A DNA stretch of 64,000 nt, from positions 32,308,501-32,372,500 of the forward strand of contig NC_079879.1 of assembly GCF_029227915.1 (NCBI RefSeq), written 5' to 3'. Positions 1 through 9,880 of this stretch are shown here, piece by piece. Numbering within the stretch: the stretch's first letter is position 1; each line of letters starts with the position of its first letter. The translations under genes and the position numbers were made by a program. The DNA comes from Hydractinia symbiolongicarpus. Taxonomy: Eukaryota > Cnidaria > Hydrozoa > Anthoathecata > Hydractiniidae. Under the pieces are notes generated by a model, which saw nothing but the letters and a program-made list of their open reading frames with translations, had not been told where the DNA came from and did no database searches.

Positions 1-1865
1 AGAGAAAGTTTCAAAAACTACATTTCATTGACTTTCTAACGGTATCAGTCCGTTTGAGTTACAACGGTTGCGTCACATATTCGTACGAACATGTATTTAG
101 CGATATGTTTCTGATGTTACTAGGTTGCATTGATGTTAACGGTGGAACGATTGACTATGGGCCTTAATTGAACTGATTTTGGACTTTGACCTTATAAATG
201 TGATAAATGAGACAAATGGACCCCCAGGAATAACATTCTTCTTAATTTGACATGATTGCTCGAACTCAGCGATTACACTGGGCGCTGTGGTATCGCTTTA
301 CTTAAAAATGTAGATAAATAAGTCATTTTTTACTGTGGGAGCAATCCTAACCGTTAGCGCGCGCTGAAGAAATAGAGAAAGTTTCGAAAACTACATTTCA
401 TTGACTTTCTAACGGTATCAGTCCGTTTGAGTTACAACGGTTGCGTCACATATTCGTACCAACATGCATTTAACGATATGTTTCTGATGTTACTAGGTTG
501 CAGCGCTCTTAACGGTGGAATGATTGACTATGGGCCTTAATTGAACTGATTTTAGACTTCAAACTTATAAATGTGATAAATGAGACAATTGGACCCCAGG
601 AATAACATTCTTCTTAATTTGACATGATTGCTCGAACTCAGCGATTACACTGGGCGCTGTGGTAGCGCTTTACTTAAAAATGTAGATAAATAAGTCATTT
701 TTTACTGTGGGACCAATCCTAACCGTTAGCGGGCGCTGAAGGGATAGAGACAACTTCAAAAACTACATTTCATTGACTTTCTAACGGTATCAGTCCGTTT
801 GAGTTACAATGGTTGCGTCACATATTCGTACCAACATGTATTTAGCGATATGTTTCTGATGTTACTAGGTTGCGTCGCTTTTAACGGTGGAACGATTGAC
901 TATGGGCCTTAATTGAACTGATTTTGGACTTTGACCTTATATACGTGATAAATGAGCCTATTGGACTCCAAGAAATAACATTCTTCTTAATTTGACATGA
1001 TTGCTGGAACTCAGCGATTACACTGGGCGCTGTGATAGCGCTTTATTTAAAACTGTAGATAAATAAGTTATTTTTTACTGTGGGACCAATCCTAGCCGTT
1101 AGCCGGCGCTGAAGAAATAGAGAAATTTTCAAAAACTACATTTCATTGACTTTCTAACGGTATCAGTCCGTTTGAGTTACAACGGTTTGCGTCACATATT
1201 CGTACCAACATGTGTTTAGCGATATGTTTCTGATATTACTAGCTTCCATCGCTTTTAACAGTGAAACGATTGACTGTGTGACTTAATTGAACTGATTTCA
1301 GACTTCAAACTTATAAATGTGATAAATGAGACAATTGGACCCCAAGAAATAACATTCTTCTTAATTTGATCGGATTGCTCGACTTCAGCTATTACACTGT
1401 GCTCTGTGATAGCGCTTTATTTAAAACTGTAGATAAATAAGTTATTTTTTACTGTGGGACCAATCCAAGCCGTTAGCCGGCGCTGAAGAATCAGAGAAAT
1501 TTTCAAAAACTACATTTCATTGACTTTCTAACGGTATCAGTCCGTTTGTGTTACAACGGTTGCGTCACATATTCGTACCAACATGTACTTAGCGATACGT
1601 TTCTGATGTTACTAGGTTGCATCGCTTTTAACGGTGGAACGATTGACTATTGGACATAATTGAACTGATTTTAGACTTTGAACTTTTAAATGTGATAAAT
1701 GAAACAATTGGATCCCCAGAGGTAACATTCTTCTTAATTTTACATGATTGCTCGAACTCAGCGATTACATTGGGCGCTGTGGTAGCGCTTTACTTAAAAA
1801 TGTAGATAAATAAGTCATTTTTTACTGTGGGACCAATCCTAACCGTTAGCGCGCGCTGAAGAAAT

Positions 1866-2238
1866 AGAGAAAGTTTCAAGAACTACATTTCATTGTCTTT
1901 CTAACGGTATCAGTTTGTTTGAGTTTCAAAGGTTGTGTCACATATTCGTACCAACATGTGTTTAGCGATATGTTTCTGATATTACTAGGTTCCATCGCTT
2001 TTAACAGTGAAACGATTGACTGTGTGACTTAATTGAACTGATTTTAGACTTCAAACTTATAAATGTGATAAATGAGACAATTGGATCCCAAGAAATAACA
2101 TTCTTCTTAATTTGACATGATTGCTCGACTTCGGCTATTACACTGGGCTCTGTGGTGGTGCTTTATTTAAAAGTGTAGATAAATAAGTCAGTTTTAACTG
2201 TGGGACCAATCTTAGCCGTTAGCGCGCGCTGAAGGAAT
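1866..2238. repeat. Rare class P monomer, left copy
   Basis: Its P-type head is followed by a C-like middle (TGTGTTTAGC, GGTTCCATCGC) and a tail with TCAGTTTTAACTGTGGG. It is followed by a Q unit at 2239, just as the right copy at 61826 is followed by a Q unit at 62199. Confidence 0.82.
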
Positions 2239-2611
2239 AGAGAAAGTTTCAAAATCTACATTTCATTGACTTTCTAACGGTATCAGTCCGTTTGAGTTAC
2301 AACGGTTGCGTCACATATTCGTACCAACATGTATTTAGCGATACGTTTCTGATGTTTCTAGGTTGCATCGCTTTTAACGGTGGAACGATTGACTATTGGA
2401 CTTAATTGAACTGATTTTAGACTTTGAACTTATAAATGTGATAAATGAAACAATTGGGTCCCCAGAAGTAACATTCTTCTTAATTTGACATGATTGCTCG
2501 ACTTCAGCTTTCACACTGGGCGCTGTGGTAGCGCTTTACTTAAAAATGTAGATAAATAAGTCATTTTTTACTGTGGGACCAATCCTAACCGTAAGCGCGC
2601 GCTGAAGAAAT

Positions 2612-2984
2612 AGAGAAAGTTTCGAAAACTACATTTCATTGAGTTTCTAACGGTATCAGTCCGTTTGAGTTACAACGGTTGCGTCACATATTCGTACCAA
2701 CATGTATTTAGCGATATGTTTCTGATGTTACTAGGTTGCATCGCTCTTAACGGTGGAACGATTGACTATGGGCCTTAATTGAACTGATTTTAGACTTCAA
2801 ACTAATAAATGTGATAAATGAGACAATTGGACCCCCAGGAATAACATTCTTCTTAATTTGGCATGATTGCTCGAACTCAGCGATTACACTGGGCGCTGTG
2901 GTAGCGCTTTACTTAAAAATGTAGATAAATAAGTCATTTTTTACTGTGGGACCAATCCTAACCGTTAGCGCGCGCTGAAGAAAT
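2612..2984. repeat. Reference monomer, class A (373 bp)
   Basis: Diagnostic for class A: head AGAGAAAGTTTCGAAAAC, CAGTCCGTTTGAG, GCGTCACATATTCG, GATGTTACTAGG, CTCTTAACGGTGG, CTATGGGCCTT, ACCCCCAGGAATAAC, GTAGCGCTTTACTTAAAAATG and tail AACCGTTAGCGCGCGCTG. Class A dominates the first 9 kb, recurs at 13-22 kb and returns after 60.3 kb. It is almost absent from 31-60 kb. Confidence 0.85.
2967..2976. other. GC palindrome at the monomer end (example copy)
   Basis: AGCGCGCGCT is a perfect 10-bp palindrome shortly before each monomer boundary in class A. In D and F units it is AGCGCGCT (8 bp). C has AGCCGGCGCT, L has AGCGAGCGCT, H has AGCCCGCGCT and E has AGCTCGCGCT. It is the main site of class-specific substitutions and of the 2-bp length difference. 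Any structural or protein-binding role is unknown. Confidence 0.8.
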
Positions 2985-3174
2985 AGAGAAAGTTTCGAAA
3001 ACTACATTTCATTGACTTTCTAACGGTATCAGTCCGTTTGAGTTACAACGGTTGCGTCACATATTCGTGCCAACATGTATTTAGCGATATGTTTCTGATG
3101 TTACTAGGTTGCATCGCTCTTAACGGTGGAACGATTGACTATGGGCCTTAATTGAACTGATTTTAGACTTCAAA

Positions 3175-3306
3175 CTTATAAATGTGATAAATGAGACAAT
3201 TGGACCCGCAGGAATAACATTCTTCTTAATTTTACATGATTGCTCGAACTCAGCGATTACACTGGGCGCTGTGGTATCGCTTTACTTAAAAATGTAGATA
3301 AATAAG
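3175..3306. other. Intra-monomer direct repeat (example copy)
   Basis: Positions 3175-3195 (CTTATAAATGTGATAAATGA then G) and 3285-3306 (CTTAAAAATGTAGATAAATA then AG) align with two mismatches and one 1-base gap, 110 bp apart. Both are followed at a variable distance by GGACC and then TAAC. This may be a trace of an older, shorter ancestral unit, or chance in AT-rich sequence. The pattern is present in most class A monomers. Confidence 0.5.
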
Positions 3307-3357
3307 TCATTTTTTACTGTGGGACCAATCCTAACCGTTAGCGCGCGCTGAAGAAAT

Positions 3358-4849
3358 AGAGACAACTTCAAAGACTACATTTCATTGACTTTCTAACGGT
3401 ATCAGTCCGTTTGAGTTACAACGGTTGCGTCACATATTCGTACCAACATGTATTTAGCGATATGTTTCTGATGTTACTAGGTTGCATCGCTCTTAACGGT
3501 GGAACGATTGACTATGGGCCTTAATTGAACTGATTTTAGACTTCAAACTTATAAATGTGATAAATGAGACAATTGGACCCGCAGGAATAACATTCTTCTT
3601 AATTTTACGTGATTGCTCGAACTCAGCGATTACACTGGGCGCTGTGGTATCGCTTTACTTAAAAATGTAGATAAATAAGTCATTTTTTACTGTGGGACCA
3701 ATCCTAACCGTTAGCGCGCGCTGAAGAAATAGCGACAACTTCAAAGACTACATTTCATTGACTTTCTAACGGTATCAGTCCGTTTGAGTTACAACGGTTG
3801 CGTCACATATTCGTACCAACATGTATTTAGCGATATGTTTCTGATGTTACTAGGTTGCATCGCTCTTAACGGTGGAACGATTGACTATGGGCCTTAATTG
3901 AACTGATTTTAGACTTCAAACTTATAAATGTGATAAATGAGACAATTGGACCCGCAGGAATAACATTCTTCTTAATTTGACATGATTGCTGGAACTCAGC
4001 GATTACACTGGGCGCTGTGGTATCGCTTTACTTAAAAATGTAGATAAATAAGTCATTTTTTACTGTGGGACCAATCCTAACCGTTAGCGCGCGCTGAAGA
4101 AATAGAGACAACTTCAAAGACTACATTTCATTGACTTTCTAACGGTATCAGTCCGTTTGAGTTACAACGGTTGCGTCACATATTCGTACCAACATGTATT
4201 TAGCGATGTGTTTCTGATGTTACTAGGTTGCATCGCTCTTAACGAGGGAACGATTGACTATGGGCCTTAATTGAACTGATTTTAGACTTCAAACTTATAA
4301 ATGTGATAAATGAGACAATTGGACCCGCAGGAATAACATTCTTCTTAATTTTACATGATTGCTCGAACTCAGCGATTACACTGGGCGCTGTGGTATCGCT
4401 TTACTTAAAAATGTAGATAAATAAGTCATTTTTTACTGTGGGACCAATCCTAACCGTTAGCGCGCGCTGAAGAAATAGAGACAACTTCAAAGACTACATT
4501 TCATTGACTTTCTAACGGTATCAGTCCGTTTGAGTTACAACGGTTGCGTCACATATTCGTACCAACATGTATTTAGCGATATGTTTCTGATGTTACTAGG
4601 TTGCATCGCTCTTAACGGTGGAACGATTGACTATGGGCCTTAATTGAACTGATTTTAGACTTCAAACTTATAAATGTGATAAATGAGACAATTGGACCCG
4701 CAGGAATAACATTCTTCTTAATTTTACATGATTGCTCGAACTCAGCGATTACACTGGGCGCTGTGGTATCGCTTTACTTAAAAATGTAGATAAATAAGTC
4801 ATTTTTTACTGTGGGACCAATCCTAACCGTTAGCGCGCGCTGAAGAAAT
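3358..4849. repeat. Locally homogenised run of four A' monomers
   Basis: Monomers starting at 3358, 3731, 4104 and 4477 share the unusual combination CTTCAAAGACTAC, ACCCGCAGG and GGTATCGC, and by eye differ from each other at only a handful of bases. For example, 3731 starts AGCGACAAC, and 4104 has CGATGTGTTTC and AACGAGGG. The monomer at 2985 shares the middle and tail variants, and 4850 shares the head. This is the lowest divergence between adjacent monomers in the window and implies the most recent single-monomer amplification. Confidence 0.85.
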
Positions 4850-5967
4850 AGAGACAACTTCAAAGACTACATTTCATTGACTTTCTAACGGTATCAGTCT
4901 GTTTGATTAAAACGGTTGCGTCACATATTCGTACCAACATGTATTTAGCGATATGTTTCAGATGTTACTAGGTTGCATCCCTCTTAGCGGTGGAACTATT
5001 GACTATGGGCCTTAATTGAACTGAGTTTAGACTTCAAACTTATAAATGTGATAAATGAGACAATTGGACCCCCAGGAATAACATTCTTCTTAATTTGACA
5101 TGATTGCTCGAACTCAGCGATTACATTGGGCGCTGTGGTAGCGCTTTACTTAAAAATGTAGATAAATAAGTCATTTTTTACTGTGGGACCAATCCTAACC
5201 GTTAGCGCGCGCTGAAGAAATAGAGACAACTTCAAAAACTACATTTCATTGACTTTCTAACGGTATCAATCTGTTTGAGTTACAACGGTTGCGTCTCCTA
5301 TTCGTACCAACATGTATTGAGCAATATTTTTGCGATATTGCTAGGTTGCATCGCTCTTAACGGTGGAACGATTGACTATGGGCCTTAATTGAACTGATTT
5401 TAGACTTCAAACTTATAAATGTGATAAATGAGACAATTGGACCCCCAGGAATAACATTCTTCTTAATTTGACATGATTCCTCGACTTCAGCTTTCACACT
5501 GGGCGCTGTGGTAGCGCTTTACTTAAAAATGTAGATAAATAAGTCATTTTTTACTGTGGGACCAATCCTAACCGTTAGCGCGCGCTGAAGAAATAGAGAA
5601 AGTTTCGAAAACTACATTTCATTGACTTTCTAACGGTATCAGTCCGTTTGAGTTACAACGGTGGCGTCACATATTCGTACCAACATGTATTTAGCGATAT
5701 GTTTCTGATGTTACTAGGTTGCATCGCTTTTAACGGTGGAACGATTGACTATGGGCCTTAATTGAACTGATTTTAGACTTCAAACTTATAAATGTGATAA
5801 ATGAGACAATTGGACCCCCAGGAATAACATTCTTCTTAATTTGACATGATTGCTCGAACTCAGCGATTACACTGGGCGCTGTGGTAGCGCTTTACTTAAA
5901 AATGTAGATAAATAAGTCATTTTTTACTGTGGGACCAATCCTAACCGTTAGCGCGCGCTGAAGAAAT

Positions 5968-6340
5968 AGAGACAACTTCAAAAACTACATTTCATTGATT
6001 TTCTAACGGTATCAATCTGTTTGAGTTACAACGGTTGCGTCTCCTATTCGTACCAACATGTATTGAGCAATATTTTTCTGATATTGCTAGGTTGCATCGC
6101 TTTTAACAGTGAAAAGATTGACTGTGGGACTTAATTGAACTGATTTTGGACTTTGACCTTATATACGTGATAAATGAGCCTATTGGACTCCAAGAAATAA
6201 CATTCTTCTTAATTTGACATGATTGCTGGAACTCAGCGATTACACTGGGCGCTGTGATAGCGCTTTATTTAAAACTGTAGATAAATAAGTTATTTTTTAC
6301 TGTGGGACCCATCCTAGCCGTTAGCCGGCGCTGAAGAAAT
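5968..6340. repeat. Reference monomer, class B (373 bp)
   Basis: Diagnostic for class B: head AGAGACAACTTCAAAAAC, CAATCTGTTTGAG, GCGTCTCCTATTCG, TGTATTGAGC followed by ATATTTTTC, ATATTGCTAGG, AACAGTGAAAAGATTG, TTGACCTTATATACGTG, GAGCCTATTGGACTCC and tail AGCCGTTAGCCGGCGCTG. It is commonly followed by class C. Many B monomers elsewhere switch to an A body after the first ~150 bp. Confidence 0.8.
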
Positions 6341-6714
6341 AGAGAAATTTTCGAAAACTACATTTCATTGACTTTCTAACGGTATCAGTCCATTTGAGTT
6401 ACAACGGTTTGCGTCACATATTCGTACCAACATGTGTTTAGCAATATGTTTCTGATATTACTAGGTTCCATCGCTTTTAACAGTGAAACGATTGACTGTG
6501 TGACTTAATTGAACTGATTTTAGACTTCAAACTTATAAATGTGATAAATGAGAGAATTGGACCCCAAGAAATAACATTCTTCTTAATTTGATCGGATTGC
6601 TCGACTTCAGCTATTACACTGTGCTCTGTGATAGCGCTTTATTTAAAACTGTAGATAAATAAGTTATTTTTTACTGTGGGACCAATCCTAGCCGTTAGCC
6701 GGCGCTGAAGAAAT
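6341..6714. repeat. Reference monomer, class C (374 bp)
   Basis: Diagnostic for class C: head AGAGAAATTTTCGAAAAC, one extra T in ACGGTTTGCGTCAC (which makes the unit 374 bp), CATGTGTTTAGC, ATTACTAGGTTCCATCGC, GACTGTGTGACTT, ACCCCAAGAAATAAC, CACTGTGCTCTGTG and tail AGCCGGCGCTG. Most units of 374 bp carry this extra T. Confidence 0.8.
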
Positions 6715-7087
6715 AGAGAAATTTTCGAAAACTACATTTCATTGACTTTCTAACGGTATCAGTCCGTTTGAGTTACAACGGTTGCGCCACATATTCGTAC
6801 CAACATGTATTTAGCGATACGTTTCTGATGTTACTAGGTTGCATCGGTTTTAACGGTGGAACGATTGACTATGGGAGTTAATTGAACTGATTTTAGACTT
6901 TAAACTTATAAATGTGATAAATGAGACAATTGTACCCGCAGAAATAACATTCTTCTTAATTTGACATGATTGCTCGAACTCAGCGATTACACTGGGCGCT
7001 GTGGTAGCGCTTTACTTAAAAATGTAAATAAATAAGTCATTTTTTACTGTCGGACCAATCCTAACCGTTAGCGAGCGCTGAAAAAAT
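6715..7087. repeat. Reference monomer, class L (373 bp)
   Basis: Diagnostic for class L: GATACGTTTCTGATG, GCATCGGTTTTAACGG, GACTTTAAACTTATAAATG, ATGTAAATAAATAAG, TACTGTCGGACC and tail TAGCGAGCGCTG. It is almost always followed by class H, in the flank as well as in the interior repeats. This makes L-H the most stable adjacent pair in the window. Confidence 0.78.
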
Positions 7088-7459
7088 AGAGACAACTTCA
7101 AAAATTACATTTCATTGACTTTGTAACGGTATCAATCTGTTTGAGTTACAACGGTTGCGTCACCTATTCGTCCAACATGAATTGAGCGACATTTTTCTGA
7201 TATTGCTAGGTTGCATCGATTTTAACAGTGAAAAGATTGACTGTGGGACTTAATTGAACTGATTTTGGACTTCAAACTTATAAATGTGATAAATGAGACA
7301 ATTGGACCCGCAGGAATAACATTCTTCTTAATTTTACATGATTGCTCGAACTCAGCGATTACACTGGGCGCTGTGGTATCGCTTTACTTAAAAATGTAGA
7401 TAAATAAGTCATTTTTTACTGTGGGACCAATCCTAACCGTTAGCGCGCGCTGAAGAAAT
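7088..7459. repeat. Chimeric monomer H/A, duplication junction
   Basis: The first ~180 bp are class H (AACTTCAAAAATTACATT, TTCGTCCAACATG, GAGCGACATTTTTC). The rest is class A' (CTTCAAACTTATAAATG, ACCCGCAGG, GGTATCGC). The switch lies near 7270, within TTTTGGACTT. The equivalent unit at 9699 continues as H, so this is the novel joint of the tandem duplication. Confidence 0.82.
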
Positions 7460-9880
7460 AGAGACAACTTCAAAGACTACATTTCATTGACTTTCTAACG
7501 GTATCAGTCCGTTTGAGTTACAACGGTTGCGTCACATATTCGTATCAACATGTATTTAGCGATATGTTTCTGATGTTACTAGGTTGCATCGCTCTTAACG
7601 GTGGAACGATTGACTATGGGCCTTAATTGAACTGATTTTAGACTTCAAACTTATAAATGTGATAAATGAGACAATTGGACCCGCAGGAATAACATTCTTC
7701 TTAATTTTACATGATTGCTCGAACTCAGCGATTACACTGGGCGCTGTGGTATCGCTTTACTTAAAAATGTAGCTAAATAAGTCATTTTTTACTGTGGGAC
7801 CAATCCTAACCGTTAGCGCGCGCTGAAGAAATAGAGACAACTTCAAAGACTACATTTCATTGACTTTCTAACGGTATCAGTCCGTTTGAGTTACAACGGT
7901 TGCGTCACATATTCGTACCAACATGTATTTAGCGATATGTTTCAGATGTTACTAGGTTGCATCCCTCCTAGCGGTGGAACTATTGACTATGGGCCTTAAT
8001 TGAACTGAGTTTAGACTTCAAACTTATAAATGTGATAAATGAGACAATTGGACCCCCAGGAATAACATTCTTCTTAATTTGACATAATTGCTCGAACTCA
8101 GCGATTACACTGGGCGCTGTGGTAGCGCTTTACTTAAAAATGTAGATAAATAAGTCATTTTTTACTGTGGGACCAATCCTAACCGTTAGCGCGCGCTGAA
8201 GAAATAGAGACAACTTCAAAAACTACATTTCATTGACTTTCTAACGGTATCAATCTGTTTGAGTTACAACGGTTGCGTCTCCTATTCGTACCAACATGTA
8301 TTGAGCAATATTTTTCTGATATTGCTAGGTTGCATCGCTCTTAACGGTGGAACGATTGACTATGGGCCTTAATTGAACTGATTTTAGACTTCAAACTTAA
8401 AAATGTGATAAATGAGACAATTGGACCCCCAGGAATAACATTCTTCTTAATTTGACATGATTGCTCGACTTCAGCTTTCACACTGGGCGCTGTGGTAGCG
8501 CTTTACTTAAAAATGTAGATAAATAAGTCATTTCTTACTGTGGGACCAATCCTAACCGTTAGCGCGCGCTGAAGAAATAGAGAAAGTTTCGAAAACTACA
8601 TTTCATTGACTTTCTAACGGTATCAGTCCGTTTGAGTTACAACGGTTGCGTCACATATTCGTACCAACATGTATTTAGCGATATGTTTCTGATGTTACTA
8701 GGTTGCATCGCTCTTAACGGTGGAACGATTGACTATGGGCCTTAATTGAACTGATTTTAGACTTCAAACTTATAAATGTGATAAATGAGACAATTGGACC
8801 CCCAGGAATAACATTCTTCTTAATTTGACATGATTGCTCGAACTCAGCGATTACACTGGGCGCTGTGGTAGCGCTTTACTTAAAAGTGTAGATAAATAAG
8901 TCATTTTTTACTGTGGGACCAATCCTAACCGTTAGCGCGCGCTGAAGAAATAGAGACAACTTCAAAAACTACATTTCATTGATTTTCTAACGGTATCAGT
9001 CCGTTTGAGTTACAACGGTTTGCGTCACATATTCGTACCAACATGTGTTTAGCAATATGTTTCTGATATTACTAGGTTCCATCGCTTTTAACAGTGAAAC
9101 GATTGACTGTGTGACTTAATTGAACTGATTTTAGACTTCAAACTTATAAATGTGATAAATGAGAGAATTGGACCCCAAGAAATAACATTCTTCTTAATTT
9201 GATCGGATTGCTCGACTTCAGCTATTACACTGTGCTCTGTGATAGCGCTTTATTTAAAACTGTAGATAAATAAGTTATTTTTTACTGTGGGACCAATCCT
9301 AGCCGTTAGCCGGCGCTGAAGAAATAGAGAAATTTTCGAAAACTACATTTCATTGACTTTCTAACGGTATCAGTCCGTTTGAGTTACAACGGTTGCGCCA
9401 CATATTCGTACCAACATGTATTTAGCGATACGTTTCTGATGTTACTAGGTTGCATCGGTTTTAACGGTGGAACGATTGACTATGGGACTTAATTGAACTG
9501 ATTTTAGACTTTAAACTTATAAATGTGATAAATGAGACAATTGTACCCCCAGAAATAACATTCTTCTTAATTTGACATGATTGCTCGAACTCAGCGATTA
9601 CACTGGGCGCTGTGGTAGCGCTTTACTTAAAAATGTAAATAAATAAGTCATTTTTTACTGTCGGACCAATCCTAACCGTTAGCGAGCGCTGAAAAAATAG
9701 AGACAACTTCAAAAATTACATTTCATTGACTTTGTAACGGTATCAATCTGTTTGAGTTACAACGGTTGCGTCACCTATTCGTCCAACATGAATTGAGCGA
9801 CATTTTTCTGATATTGCTAGGTTGCATCGATTTTAACAGTGAAAAGATTGACTGTGGGACTTATTTGAACTGATTTTGGA
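7270..9880. repeat. Copy 2 of the ~2.98 kb duplication, one monomer shorter
   Basis: Monomer starts and classes: 7460 A', 7833 A, 8206 B/A, 8579 A, 8952 B/C, 9326 L, 9699 H. The offset to copy 1 is 2984 bp up to 8952 and then falls to 2611 bp (9326 against 6715, 9699 against 7088), a loss of exactly one monomer. The loss is explained by the chimera at 8952, which joins the head of the B unit at 5968 to the body of the C unit at 6341. Confidence 0.82.
8952..9325. repeat. Chimeric monomer B/C, site of one-monomer loss
   Basis: The head AGAGACAACTTCAAAAAC with TTGATTTTCTAACGG is class B. From CAGTCCGTTTG and ACGGTTTGCGTC on, the unit is class C, including GTTTAGCAATATG, which is shared with 6341. 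The switch falls within about 8986-9000. The length stays at 374 bp, so the exchange was exactly in register. Confidence 0.85.

Larger units (their letters stand above)
1..7269. repeat. Left flank block of A/B/C/L/P/Q monomers
   Basis: Monomer starts and classes: 1 A, 374 A, 746 A/B, 1119 C, 1493 Q, 1866 P, 2239 Q, 2612 A, 2985 A, 3358 A', 3731 A', 4104 A', 4477 A', 4850 A, 5222 B/A, 5595 A, 5968 B, 6341 C, 6715 L, 7088 H/A. Q has TTTGAAC before TTATAAATG or TTTTAAATG and carries GATACG. P has CATTGTCTTTC and GAGTTTCAAAGGTTGTGTC. A' carries ACCCGCAGG and GGTATCGC. Apart from the 3358-4849 run, neighbours differ at many positions. No gene or regulatory sequence is recognisable. Confidence 0.85.
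4286..7269. repeat. Copy 1 of an ~8-monomer (~2.98 kb) tandem duplication
   Basis: Monomers 4477, 4850, 5222, 5595 and 5968 match 7460, 7833, 8206, 8579 and 8952 at an offset of 2982-2984 bp. They share rare variants such as GGTTGCATCC followed by CTC, TGAACTGAGTTTAGAC and GAGCAATATTTTT. Copy 1 ends inside the H/A chimera at 7088. The left boundary is approximate because it lies in near-identical A' units. Confidence 0.8.

Noticed and set aside
1-8. Window start as a true array boundary
   Set aside because: The first base coincides with a monomer start by my anchor, but nothing non-satellite is visible on either edge and the last unit is cut at 64000. The array probably continues both ways.
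3171-3200. TATA-like TTATAAATG as a promoter in each monomer
   Set aside because: It is an AT-rich match of a kind expected by chance, is altered in many classes (TTATATACG, TTATTAATG, TTTTATATG), and has no downstream gene.
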